Below, in pieces: positions 1 through 7,766 of a stretch of 25,710 nucleotides of DNA. The stretch covers positions 1 to 25,710 of the forward strand of contig JBMHBX010000019.1 in NCBI GenBank assembly GCA_049890215.1, in the 5' to 3' direction. This DNA comes from UBA685 sp049890215 (GTDB lineage Bacteria > Pseudomonadota > Alphaproteobacteria > Puniceispirillales > Puniceispirillaceae). Within the stretch, counting starts at the first letter, position 1; every line of letters starts with the position of its first letter. Both the position numbers and the translations under genes were made by a program. The notes beneath the pieces are model-generated. The model was not told the origin of the DNA and searched no databases. It saw only the letters and a list, made by a program, of their open reading frames with translations.

Positions 1-1
1 A

Positions 2-2833
2 GAGTTTCTGGCAGGAGAAGATATTGATCTGGTTCTCGAAGATGTCAGAAAAGCTGTTGATGATGCCAAAGCAGATTTGCCTGCCAATGCAGATGAGCCG
101 GAGGTAAAGGAAATATCGCTTGGCCTCTTCCCTATTCTGACCGCGGCGCTTTATGGCAATATTGATGAGCGCACCCTTGTCTTTGCGGCGCGCGATCTAA
201 AAGAGCGCCTTGAGGCTGTTGACGGCATTTTAGAAGTTGATATTGGTGGTGACAGAGATGAGGTGATTGAAATCCTCATTGATGCGCTTGCTATTGAAGC
301 TTACGGGCTTGATCCCGCAACAGTGATCGGGCTTGTGGCGGCGAATAATCAGCTTGTGACCGCAGGGGCCATTGATACAGGCGCAGGCCGCCTGCTTGTC
401 AAGGTGCCTGGCGTGATTGAAAGCCTTGATGAGCTGATTAAAATGCCGATAAAAATCGCAGATGGCACCACCATTCATTTTTCCGATATCGCCACCATCA
501 GACGTGCCTTTCAGGATGCTAATGGCTGGTCACGGGTCAATGGCCAAAGCTCAGTCGTGCTTGATGTCAAAAAAAGAGTGGGCGCCAATATTTTAGAAGT
601 GGTAGCGGCGGCGCGCGCCATTATTGATGAAGGGGCAAAGACGATCCCCGGCGATGTCAAGGTAAGCTATTTATTTGATGACTCCAAAACAGTGCGTACC
701 TTGCTTGGGGATCTGACCAATAATGTGATTGCGGCAGTGATTATCGTGATGATTGTTGTTGTGGCCTCACTTGGCTTACGCAATGCCACTTTGGTAGGTA
801 TCGCTATTCCCGGCAGCTTTTTGATGGGCATTACGGTGTTGTCCTATCTGGGCGTTACCATGAATATCATTGTGCTGTTTTCTCTGATTTTGGTGGCAGG
901 CATGCTTGTTGACGGGGTGATTGTCACAACTGAATATGCAGACAGGCGGATTTCGCAATCAGCAGGTCGTATCACTGCCTATCGAGATGGTGCCTTGCGC
1001 ATGGCATGGCCGATTATTGCCTCTACCATCACAACTTTGATGGTGTTTTTACCATTATTATTCTGGCCCGGCATTGTTGGTGGATTTATGAAATATCTGC
1101 CTATTACGGTGATTTGCGTCTTATCTGCGTCTTTATTAATGGCGCTTGTATTTGTGCCTGTCTTAGGCGGGATTATCGGCAAAAAAGCACCTGACAAAAA
1201 ACAGGCAAGGCGAAGTGCCCCGCGCAGCTATCGGTGGATCTTAAAGAGGGCCATCCATTATCCTATCCTTGTGGTTGTGGCTGTGGCAGGTTTTATGACC
1301 TTTTCATTTGGCGCTTATTTTTCAGCCGGCCTGGGGGTAAGCTTTTTCCCCGATATTGAGCCAGAGCAAGCTGTGGTTCAGATATTGGCGCGAGGTGATT
1401 TGGCAGCAGAAGAAAAAGATGATTTGGTCCAACAGGCAGAAAGCCGCATTCTGGATATAGATGGTGTCTCTGCCAAATATGCCAAATCAGGCCCGGGCGG
1501 CCAACAAGATGCCAATGATTCTATCGGCTTTATTCGTACCGTCTTTGATGATTGGCAAACACGGGATAAAGCCACTGTTCTGATTGATGATATGCGCAGC
1601 AAGCTGGATGGTCTGGCAGGGGTAGATGTGTCTATCACAGCCCAACAAGGCGGCCCCGGTGGCGGCATGCCCATTCATATTGAAATCTTTAATAATGATC
1701 TTGATATCGCGGCCACTGCGACCGCGCAAATCATCACGCTAATGCAAGAGATAGGCGGCTTTGTTGATATTACAGATTCACGCCCCCTTCCCGGCATAGA
1801 ATGGACAGTGCAGATTAACAGAGATGAGGCAGCCAGACATGGTGTGTCAATCGACCAGATTGGCAATATGGTCAAGCTGATTACCAAAGGCATTGATATA
1901 TCGGATTATCGCCCTGATGATTCAGATGATGAGATTGATATCACTTTGCGCTTTCAAAGAGGTCAGAGAAATCTTGACCGGTTAGAAGAATTGCGGGTGC
2001 CGACAAGCAATGGCAATTATGTCCCCTTATCTGTATTTGCCTCACTTGTCCCGCAACCAAAAGGCGGCGATATTCAGCGCAAAAACGGACAGCGTTTTTA
2101 TTTTATCGATTCTGATGTCGAAGATGGCTTATTGCCTGCCACAATGATTGAAACATTACAATCAGCCATAGATGAGGCACAGATTGCCGGTAATTCACGT
2201 GTTGAATTTGGCGGTGAGTCTGAAGATATCGCAGAAACACAGGCCTTTTTAGGCTCGTCTTTTGCCTTATCAATGTGCCTGATGGTTCTGGTGCTGATGT
2301 TCCAGTTTAATTCTGCATGGCAGACCATTGTCACCATGTCAGCGATTATCCTGTCATCTGGCGGTGTGTTTTTAGGGCTCTGGATCATCGACAGGCCGTT
2401 TGGCATTGTGATGTCAGGGCTTGGTATCATCGCTTTGGCAGGTGTTGTGGTGAATAATAATATTGTTCTGATCGATACCTTTAATGAATTCCGCAAAAAA
2501 GGATATAGCGCCCGTCATGCGGCTTTTCATGCAGGGCTAGCCCGTTTCCGGCCTGTTATTCTGACAGCTGTGACAACGATATTGGGGCTGATGCCAATGG
2601 TGTTTGAGTTGACCATTCAATTTGCTGACAGGTCTGTTTTGGTTGGTGCGCCATCCTCTCAATGGTGGACTGATCTTGCCAGTACCATTGCAGGTGGCCT
2701 GACCTTTGCGACTATTTTAACCTTGCTTGCGACCCCTGCCCTGCTTGTGCTTGGTGAGAGAGTCTCGCAGGGGATGAGCCGGTTGCAACACCGTCTTCGC
2801 GGCATGATCAGATCATCTGTTACCCCAGGTTAA
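2..2833 (+). CDS. RND-family efflux transporter permease (5'-truncated by window edge)
   Basis: Inner-membrane proton-driven efflux pump subunit of the AcrB/HAE superfamily. The reading frame is open from base 2, so the real start lies left of the window. 943 codons are visible, against roughly 1,030-1,050 for the family, so about 100 N-terminal residues (TM1 and the start of the first periplasmic loop) are missing. The two-fold family architecture is visible: porter domain, a TM2-TM6 block at about 720-1180, a second periplasmic domain at about 1320-2230, and a TM8-TM12 block at about 2250-2770. The TM4 signature reads LVDG (Asp codon 911-913), with one Asp where AcrB has two. The TM10 signature reads VNNN (2450-2461) where AcrB has a Lys. 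The membrane-fusion partner is presumably upstream, outside the window. The 3' end overlaps the convergent LysR gene by 14 bp. Substrate unknown. Confidence 0.93.
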   Translation, partial: EFLAGEDIDLVLEDVRKAVDDAKADLPANADEPEVKEISLGLFPILTAALYGNIDERTLVFAARDLKERLEAVDGILEVDIGGDRDEVIEILIDALAIEAYGLDPATVIGLVAANNQLVTAGAIDTGAGRLLVKVPGVIESLDELIKMPIKIADGTTIHFSDIATIRRAFQDANGWSRVNGQSSVVLDVKKRVGANILEVVAAARAIIDEGAKTIPGDVKVSYLFDDSKTVRTLLGDLTNNVIAAVIIVMIVVVASLGLRNATLVGIAIPGSFLMGITVLSYLGVTMNIIVLFSLILVAGMLVDGVIVTTEYADRRISQSAGRITAYRDGALRMAWPIIASTITTLMVFLPLLFWPGIVGGFMKYLPITVICVLSASLLMALVFVPVLGGIIGKKAPDKKQARRSAPRSYRWILKRAIHYPILVVVAVAGFMTFSFGAYFSAGLGVSFFPDIEPEQAVVQILARGDLAAEEKDDLVQQAESRILDIDGVSAKYAKSGPGGQQDANDSIGFIRTVFDDWQTRDKATVLIDDMRSKLDGLAGVDVSITAQQGGPGGGMPIHIEIFNNDLDIAATATAQIITLMQEIGGFVDITDSRPLPGIEWTVQINRDEAARHGVSIDQIGNMVKLITKGIDISDYRPDDSDDEIDITLRFQRGQRNLDRLEELRVPTSNGNYVPLSVFASLVPQPKGGDIQRKNGQRFYFIDSDVEDGLLPATMIETLQSAIDEAQIAGNSRVEFGGESEDIAETQAFLGSSFALSMCLMVLVLMFQFNSAWQTIVTMSAIILSSGGVFLGLWIIDRPFGIVMSGLGIIALAGVVVNNNIVLIDTFNEFRKKGYSARHAAFHAGLARFRPVILTAVTTILGLMPMVFELTIQFADRSVLVGAPSSQWWTDLASTIAGGLTFATILTLLATPALLVLGERVSQGMSRLQHRLRGMIRSSVTPG

Positions 2834-3668
2834 GTAATCCTGTCTCAGCTAATAAATTATCAAGCCAATGCCAGTCATCTTCCTGGCGTTGGGTAATGAG
2901 AAGATAGCGTTCAATCAAAAAGCGCGGCGCTTGTGTCATCTCAAAAAGCGGGGATGAGGGCGCATATGTATCAATCAGTGTCTTTGGCAGATAGACAGAC
3001 CCGCCAAATTCCAGAATATGTGACAGCGCCATTTGCGGGGTATTAAAGCCAAGATGCGCTGCGCCGGCATCATAATAATATACATCATGCTTGCGGCGAA
3101 AATCAGCGCCGTAATCAACATAAACATATTGGCTGTCAAATCGCAGAGGCGTATCCTGACGGTCTGAATAAAGACGCAATTCACAATCAGTGAGACGAAT
3201 GGCTCTTTGTGATTTACGGATAACAGGATCACTGACAAGGCATAAATCAATGGTGCCGTCATTTAATGCCTTATTCAAAATCGTTTCATCTGATTGCCGG
3301 ACAGATAGCGCAAACCCCGCTTCATGTGCGCGCATGGCATTAAAGAGCTGTTTGCCGCCCATCTCCCATAAGGTGACAGAGCACCCAAAATGATAAATGT
3401 GTGACAAACCTTGCGGCAAAGAAGTCGCACGCAACGCCTGCCCCCACAAACCATCTATGATATGCGCATAGGATAGTAATTTTGTCCCGGCGGCGGTCAG
3501 GCTGACCCCTGATCTGGCCCTGACAAGCAGTTTTTGTCCAACTTCATCTTCCAGAGCCTTGAGGCGCATGGTCACGGTTGACTGGGTAATGTTGAGCTTT
3601 TCAGAGGCTTTGACAAGAGACCCTGTCTCAATAATAGCCATAAAGGTGCGCAAGGATGACTGATTCAT
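2820..3668 (-). CDS. LysR-family transcriptional regulator, divergent from the ALDH/LLM/ThDP operon
   Basis: 282-aa LysR-type regulator of normal length. The N-terminal winged helix-turn-helix (about residues 4-62) carries the usual LysR pattern, with S-L-x-x-A-S-E-K-L and Q-S-T-V-T-x-R-L-K-A-L-E. A periplasmic-binding-protein-like effector domain follows. It is transcribed away from the aldehyde dehydrogenase gene with a 106-bp gap, the classic arrangement for a LysR protein controlling its divergent neighbour and itself. An inverted repeat containing T-N11-A lies only 11 bp upstream of its start codon, so autoregulation is likely. The stop codon lies inside the end of the RND gene (tail-to-tail, 14-bp overlap). 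The effector is unknown and is presumably the substrate or an intermediate of the adjacent operon. Confidence 0.93.
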   Translation of the reverse strand: MNQSSLRTFMAIIETGSLVKASEKLNITQSTVTMRLKALEDEVGQKLLVRARSGVSLTAAGTKLLSYAHIIDGLWGQALRATSLPQGLSHIYHFGCSVTLWEMGGKQLFNAMRAHEAGFALSVRQSDETILNKALNDGTIDLCLVSDPVIRKSQRAIRLTDCELRLYSDRQDTPLRFDSQYVYVDYGADFRRKHDVYYYDAGAAHLGFNTPQMALSHILEFGGSVYLPKTLIDTYAPSSPLFEMTQAPRFLIERYLLITQRQEDDWHWLDNLLAETGLLNLG

Positions 3669-3774
3669 ATGATCTTTATAATTCAGAAATACTGAATTTA
3701 TAAGTCAAAATAATTTGATTTTCAAAATTATAAATCTTTGCCAGATTAATGAGGTCACCTGGGGGAGGGATAAG
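3669..3774. promoter_or_regulatory. Divergent promoter/operator region with two LysR-type inverted repeats
   Basis: AT-rich gap between the divergent lysR and aldehyde dehydrogenase genes. Repeat 1 (3680-3698) is a perfect 7-bp inverted repeat, AATTCAG-N5-CTGAATT. It contains T-N11-A (T3683, A3695), the standard LysR box. Repeat 2 has arms TTTGA-N3-TCAAA (3714-3726), also T-N11-A. Their centres (about 3689 and 3720) are 31 bp apart, close to three helical turns, matching the usual recognition-site/activation-site pair of LysR regulators. A candidate -10 (TATAAA, 3729-3734) lies just right of repeat 2 with no convincing -35, as expected for an activator-dependent promoter. A strong ribosome binding site (GGAGG, 3764-3768) sits 6 nt before the ATG at 3775. 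Repeats and RBS are seen directly; their function is inferred. Confidence 0.6.
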
Positions 3775-5253
3775 ATGGCTGATATTTCGACTTATGATAT
3801 GTTGATAGACGGGCAATGGGTGCCGGCAAGCGATGGCGCCTATTTTGAATCGCGCGATCCGTCAAATGACACAGTCTGGGCGCGCATACCGGCTGCTACA
3901 AAAGAAGATGTCGATAAAGCGGTAGACGCAGCGCAAAGAGCGCTTGAGGGGCCATGGGGGCAGATGACGCCAAGCCAGAGAGGTAAATGCCTTGGCAGTT
4001 TGGCAGATTTGCTTGCTGAGCATTCAGAGGTGATCGGCCGCACTGAGACCAAAGATACCGGCAAAATGTTCAAAGAAACAAGATGGCAATGCCAGTATAT
4101 TGCAGAATATCTTCGTTTTTATGCAGGCGCCGCTGACAAGCTTCATGGCGATACTCTGCCGATTGATAAGCCTGATATGTTTGTCTTTACAAACAGAGAG
4201 CCTCTTGGTGTTATCGCGGCTGTGATACCGTGGAATTCTCAGATGTTTTTGGCGGCTGTTAAAATTGGCCCTGCCCTTGCCACCGGTAACAGTATTATTC
4301 TGAAAGCCTCAGAACATGCCTCTGCCCCTTTATTAGAATTTGGCAAGCTTATCAAACAGGCCGGCATTCCTGATGGGGTGGTGAATATCATTACCGGATT
4401 TGGTGATCCGTGCGGACAAGCATTAACATCTCATAAAGGGATAGCGCGTGTTGCTTTTACGGGGGGCACGCAATCTGCGCGTCATATTATACGTAATTCT
4501 GCTGAGAATTTTGCCGAAGTCTCTCTTGAGCTTGGCGGTAAATCACCGTTTATCGTGTTTGATGACGCTGATCTTGAGAGCGCCGTCAATGGCAGTGTTG
4601 CCGGTATTTTTGGCGCCTCAGGTCAATCATGCGTGGCAGGATCACGCCTCTATCTGCATGAAGATATCGCTGAGGCTTTCCTTGCGAAAATGGTCAAGAT
4701 TGCCAAAGGCATTACTATTGGCGACCCGCAATCTGATGAAACAGAAATGGGGCCTTTATGCACAAAAGGGCAAATGTCCCTTATTACTGAACAGGTGGCG
4801 CTTGCTGAAAAAGAAGGCGGGGTTATCCTGACAGGCGGCAAAGCGCGCCCTGAGCTTGGCAGCCAGTATTTTGAGCCAACCATTATTGAATGCCCTCATC
4901 AGGATATGAGCCTTGTGAAAACAGAATTATTTGGCCCTGTTCTGGCTGTGCAACGCTTTCGCAGTGAAGATGAGGTGCTTGGCCTTGCCAATGATAGTGA
5001 TTATGGGCTTGCGGCCGGTATCTTTACGACAAACCATGCAAGAGCTTTGCGGATGAGCAAACATATCAAAGCAGGCATTGTCTGGGTGAATACTTATCGT
5101 GCGATATCACCCATTGCGGAATTTGGCGGGATGAAACATTCCGGCCATGGCAGAGAAGCCGGATTTCAGGCGCTGATGGATTACACAAGACCGAAAACGG
5201 TGTGGATGAATATGTCTGAAGAGCCTATCGCCAATCCGTTTCAGCCTCAATAA
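3775..5253 (+). CDS. NAD(P)-dependent aldehyde dehydrogenase
   Basis: 492-aa member of the aldehyde dehydrogenase superfamily, oxidising an aldehyde to the carboxylate. All family catalytic residues are present: Asn154 (IPWN), Lys177, Glu252 in LELGGKSP, nucleophile Cys286 in GQSC, and Glu384 in ELFGP. The frame is open further upstream, but ATG 3775 is chosen because GGAGG lies 6 nt before it and the protein then begins at the usual N-terminal distance for the family. It is the first gene of a five-gene operon with a flavin monooxygenase, DUF1185 protein, alpha/beta hydrolase and ThDP enzyme. It probably oxidises an aldehyde produced by one of those enzymes. The sequence resembles betaine/hydroxymuconic semialdehyde-type ALDHs in general layout, but the substrate cannot be read from it. 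Confidence 0.95.
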   Translation: MADISTYDMLIDGQWVPASDGAYFESRDPSNDTVWARIPAATKEDVDKAVDAAQRALEGPWGQMTPSQRGKCLGSLADLLAEHSEVIGRTETKDTGKMFKETRWQCQYIAEYLRFYAGAADKLHGDTLPIDKPDMFVFTNREPLGVIAAVIPWNSQMFLAAVKIGPALATGNSIILKASEHASAPLLEFGKLIKQAGIPDGVVNIITGFGDPCGQALTSHKGIARVAFTGGTQSARHIIRNSAENFAEVSLELGGKSPFIVFDDADLESAVNGSVAGIFGASGQSCVAGSRLYLHEDIAEAFLAKMVKIAKGITIGDPQSDETEMGPLCTKGQMSLITEQVALAEKEGGVILTGGKARPELGSQYFEPTIIECPHQDMSLVKTELFGPVLAVQRFRSEDEVLGLANDSDYGLAAGIFTTNHARALRMSKHIKAGIVWVNTYRAISPIAEFGGMKHSGHGREAGFQALMDYTRPKTVWMNMSEEPIANPFQPQ

Positions 5254-5286
5254 TCAGCCGCTATCGCAAAACGCAGAGATAATATC

Positions 5287-6321
5287 ATGAAGTTTCATTT
5301 AAGCATTAACCTTGAGCGCATGGATGAAAATGTGTCTATGACAGAGGTGCGTGATCATACATTAGAGATGGTGCAAATGGCTGATAAGGCCGGATTTGAG
5401 CTTGTCTGGGCAGCAGAGCATCATGCGCTTGAGATGACCATTGCGCCTAACCCGTTTCAGTTGATGACATGGTGGGCCACCCATACACAAAATATCCGCC
5501 TTGGGGCCGGTGTTGTGAACGCTGCTTACTGGCACCCGATTAATCTGGCAGGTGAGGCAGCGATGACTGACCTTATCAGTGGCGGGCGTGTTGATCTTGG
5601 CATTGGATCTGGCGCTTATCAGCGTGAATTTGACCGTATGCACCCTGGCCTTGACCAAAAAGAGGGCTATAAATATCTGCAGGAAATGCTGCCTTTGGTC
5701 AAAAAATTATGGCAGGGCGATGTGACACATAATGGCGAATTCTGGCAGTTTCCTGCCGCTACTTCCTGCCCGAAACCTATGCAGGATGAGGTGCCGTTAT
5801 GGGTTGCCGCAAGAGCGCCTGTAACCTTTGATTATGCTGTTCAACATAATTGCAATATCATGAGCTGGCCTTTGACCATGCCTTTTTCAGAAGCTGAGGC
5901 CTATCGTCAGAGGCTAGATGAGGCCATTGTAAAGTCTGATACAGATTTTACAGGCAAATGGGCTTTAATGCGCCATACGGCTGTTTATAAAACAAATGAA
6001 GATAAACAAGCGGCCATTGATGCTGTGCGGTCTGTTCTGGCGATGTTTGGCAATTTGATGATGCAGTCTGGCGAGGTGGTCAATGGATTCCCGTCCAAAG
6101 TGCCGCTTGAGTCACTTGAAGGTAATGTGCGCGTTGACCCGGAGATGCTGGCACAGAATCTGGCATTTGGCACACCAGAAGAGGTGGTTGCAAAATTAAA
6201 ACAATATGAGGCGCTTGGGGTAGATGCCTTTATCTATTACGCAAGCATGGGCCTTGACAGGGATCAGCAAAAACGCAGCCTGCAATATTTCATTGAAGAA
6301 GTTATGCCAGAATTCACATAG
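5287..6321 (+). CDS. LLM class flavin-dependent oxidoreductase (bacterial luciferase-like monooxygenase)
   Basis: 344-aa TIM-barrel protein of the bacterial luciferase-like monooxygenase family, which uses reduced FMN and O2. Visible hallmarks are the EHH motif (residues 44-46, position of the conserved luciferase His), the L-I-S-G-G-R-V-D-L-G-I-G-S-G segment typical of the family, and the C-terminal G-T-P-E-E-V segment. Family reactions include desulfonation, Baeyer-Villiger oxygenation and ring opening; the sequence alone does not choose. No flavin reductase is encoded nearby, so FMNH2 would have to come from elsewhere in the genome. It starts 33 bp after the ALDH gene with only a weak GAGA-type ribosome site, and lies in the same operon. 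Family certain, reaction unknown. Confidence 0.93.
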   Translation: MKFHLSINLERMDENVSMTEVRDHTLEMVQMADKAGFELVWAAEHHALEMTIAPNPFQLMTWWATHTQNIRLGAGVVNAAYWHPINLAGEAAMTDLISGGRVDLGIGSGAYQREFDRMHPGLDQKEGYKYLQEMLPLVKKLWQGDVTHNGEFWQFPAATSCPKPMQDEVPLWVAARAPVTFDYAVQHNCNIMSWPLTMPFSEAEAYRQRLDEAIVKSDTDFTGKWALMRHTAVYKTNEDKQAAIDAVRSVLAMFGNLMMQSGEVVNGFPSKVPLESLEGNVRVDPEMLAQNLAFGTPEEVVAKLKQYEALGVDAFIYYASMGLDRDQQKRSLQYFIEEVMPEFT

Positions 6322-6347
6322 ATTGTGGCAATAGGAGAGATAAGATT

Positions 6348-6944
6348 ATGACTGTTGAAATCAGACGCACCATTGACTGGAGCCAAACAACCTTTGTGGA
6401 AGGTGGCAAAGCTGTTGACAAGCCAACCTATCTTTATGCCGCCCTTGCGATTGTCAGAAACCCGTGGTTTGGCAAAGGATTTGTTGAAGATTTAGGCCCG
6501 GAAATCAGAGACCATTGCCCTGTGATTGGCAAGCTTTTGACTGAGAATCTGTTGCGCCTGTCTGGTGGTGCAATTGAAGGTGTTGGCAAAGCCTCTCTTG
6601 TTGGTATGGGAGGTGAGGTTGAACATGCACAGGCGCTGACCCATTCTTTATGGTTTGGCAACCAGTTGCGAGGTGCGATAAATGCGAAAAGCTATCTTGC
6701 CTTTGCCAATATTAAGGCAGTTGGCGGCAGCAGCCTCCTCATCCCTTTGATGGATAAAGATGATGGCGGAAGACGCTCTCATTATCAGACGATTTCTGTC
6801 TCCGTTGCAGATGCCCCTGCCCCTGATGAGATCATTATCGCGCTAGGCGGCTCTGTTGGTGGCCATCCTCACCACCGCATTGGCGATCGCTATTCCGATC
6901 TAAAGGAAATGGGACATGATGTTGATAATCCGGCAGGTGTATAG
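6348..6944 (+). CDS. DUF1185 / 'amino acid synthesis' family protein (PF06684)
   Basis: 198-aa protein matching the DUF1185 (AA_synth) family in length and conserved segments: an N-terminal E-I-R-R, V-x-N-P-W with F-V-E-D-L (about 36-49), V-G-x-G-G-E-V-E-H (about 85-95), and near the C-terminus D-E-I-I-I-A-L with G-G-H-P-H-H-R-I-G. From memory, a Bordetella homologue of known structure was described as a variant of the chorismate-mutase fold; the family's reaction is not established to my knowledge. The invariant Glu-His and Gly-x-Pro-His segments look like active-site residues. It has a good ribosome site (AGGAG near 6332) 26 bp after the monooxygenase gene, and is followed after 3 bp by the hydrolase. 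The operon suggests an isomerase- or lyase-like step in the same catabolic route; that is inference. Confidence 0.85.
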   Translation: MTVEIRRTIDWSQTTFVEGGKAVDKPTYLYAALAIVRNPWFGKGFVEDLGPEIRDHCPVIGKLLTENLLRLSGGAIEGVGKASLVGMGGEVEHAQALTHSLWFGNQLRGAINAKSYLAFANIKAVGGSSLLIPLMDKDDGGRRSHYQTISVSVADAPAPDEIIIALGGSVGGHPHHRIGDRYSDLKEMGHDVDNPAGV

Positions 6945-6947
6945 CCG

Positions 6948-7754
6948 ATGAGTGCGCTGACCCCTCTTGGCACTGCCTATGAGACTTTTGGACAAAAAGG
7001 CGCACCTGTTATTGTGCTAATCCATGGCCTTGGGCTAACCCGCCAGACATGGGATGGCTTTATCACTGATTTGCAAGATGATTATTTTGTTATCAGCTAT
7101 GATCTGTGCGGGCATGGGCAATCAGCACTACCAACACAAAAGCCATCCTTGCGGGTGCTGTCAGAACAGTTGTCTGAATTGCTAACTCATCTTGATGTAG
7201 CAAAAGCGCATCTTATCGGCTTTTCCCTTGGCGGTATGATTAACAGACGCTTTGCGATGGATTATCCTGATAAAATTGCCTCGCTTGTTATCTTAAACTC
7301 TCCTCATGAAAGAAGCGCAGAACAGCAAATCCTTGTTGAAAAACGAGCTCTTGATACCCAAGGTGGCGGCGCGGCTGCCACCATTGAGGCGACCATTGAG
7401 AGGTGGTTTACAAGCGCTTTTCGCGCCAATAACCTGGCCATAACAGCGTGGGTGCGTGCCACTGTTCTTGCCAATGATCCGCAAAATTATGCAGATCATC
7501 GCTTTGTTCTGGCAAATGGGGTGCTTGAGCTGATACGCCCTGAGCCTGCGATATCCTGCCCTGCCCTTGTGATGACATGTGCGCATGATTCAGGCTCAAC
7601 TGTGGCCATGTCAGAGGCCATTGCAAGTGAAATTAAAGGAGCGCAGATTGTGATTATTCCAGATCTGCAACATCTTGGCCTGCTGGAACAACCAGCGTCA
7701 TTCCTGACACATATAAAGGCGTTTTTATCTGGCGCCGAGGCCAGTTCTGGCTAA
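6948..7754 (+). CDS. alpha/beta-fold hydrolase (3-oxoadipate enol-lactonase-like)
   Basis: 268-aa alpha/beta hydrolase. The oxyanion-hole segment HGLG (26-29), the nucleophile elbow G-F-S-L-G-G (Ser93), a candidate acid Asp214 and catalytic His242 give a complete triad. Layout and length resemble PcaD-type enol-lactonases and related C-C or ester hydrolases. The gene begins 3 bp after the DUF1185 stop codon, so it is probably translationally coupled; it ends 12 bp before the ThDP gene. In this operon it could hydrolyse a lactone or ester formed by the flavin monooxygenase, but the substrate is unknown. It is not needed for the neighbouring protocatechuate 4,5-pathway, which has its own lactonase (LigI). 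Confidence 0.92.
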   Translation: MSALTPLGTAYETFGQKGAPVIVLIHGLGLTRQTWDGFITDLQDDYFVISYDLCGHGQSALPTQKPSLRVLSEQLSELLTHLDVAKAHLIGFSLGGMINRRFAMDYPDKIASLVILNSPHERSAEQQILVEKRALDTQGGGAAATIEATIERWFTSAFRANNLAITAWVRATVLANDPQNYADHRFVLANGVLELIRPEPAISCPALVMTCAHDSGSTVAMSEAIASEIKGAQIVIIPDLQHLGLLEQPASFLTHIKAFLSGAEASSG

Positions 7755-7766
7755 AGGAGCTATCAG

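Noticed and set aside
2098..2496. 132-codon minus-strand open frame inside the RND gene
   Set aside because: Antisense shadow of conserved RND coding sequence.
6948..7754. Assigning the hydrolase as PcaD and inferring a beta-ketoadipate pathway
   Set aside because: No pcaG/H, pcaB or pcaC genes are present; the protocatechuate route here is clearly 4,5-cleavage.
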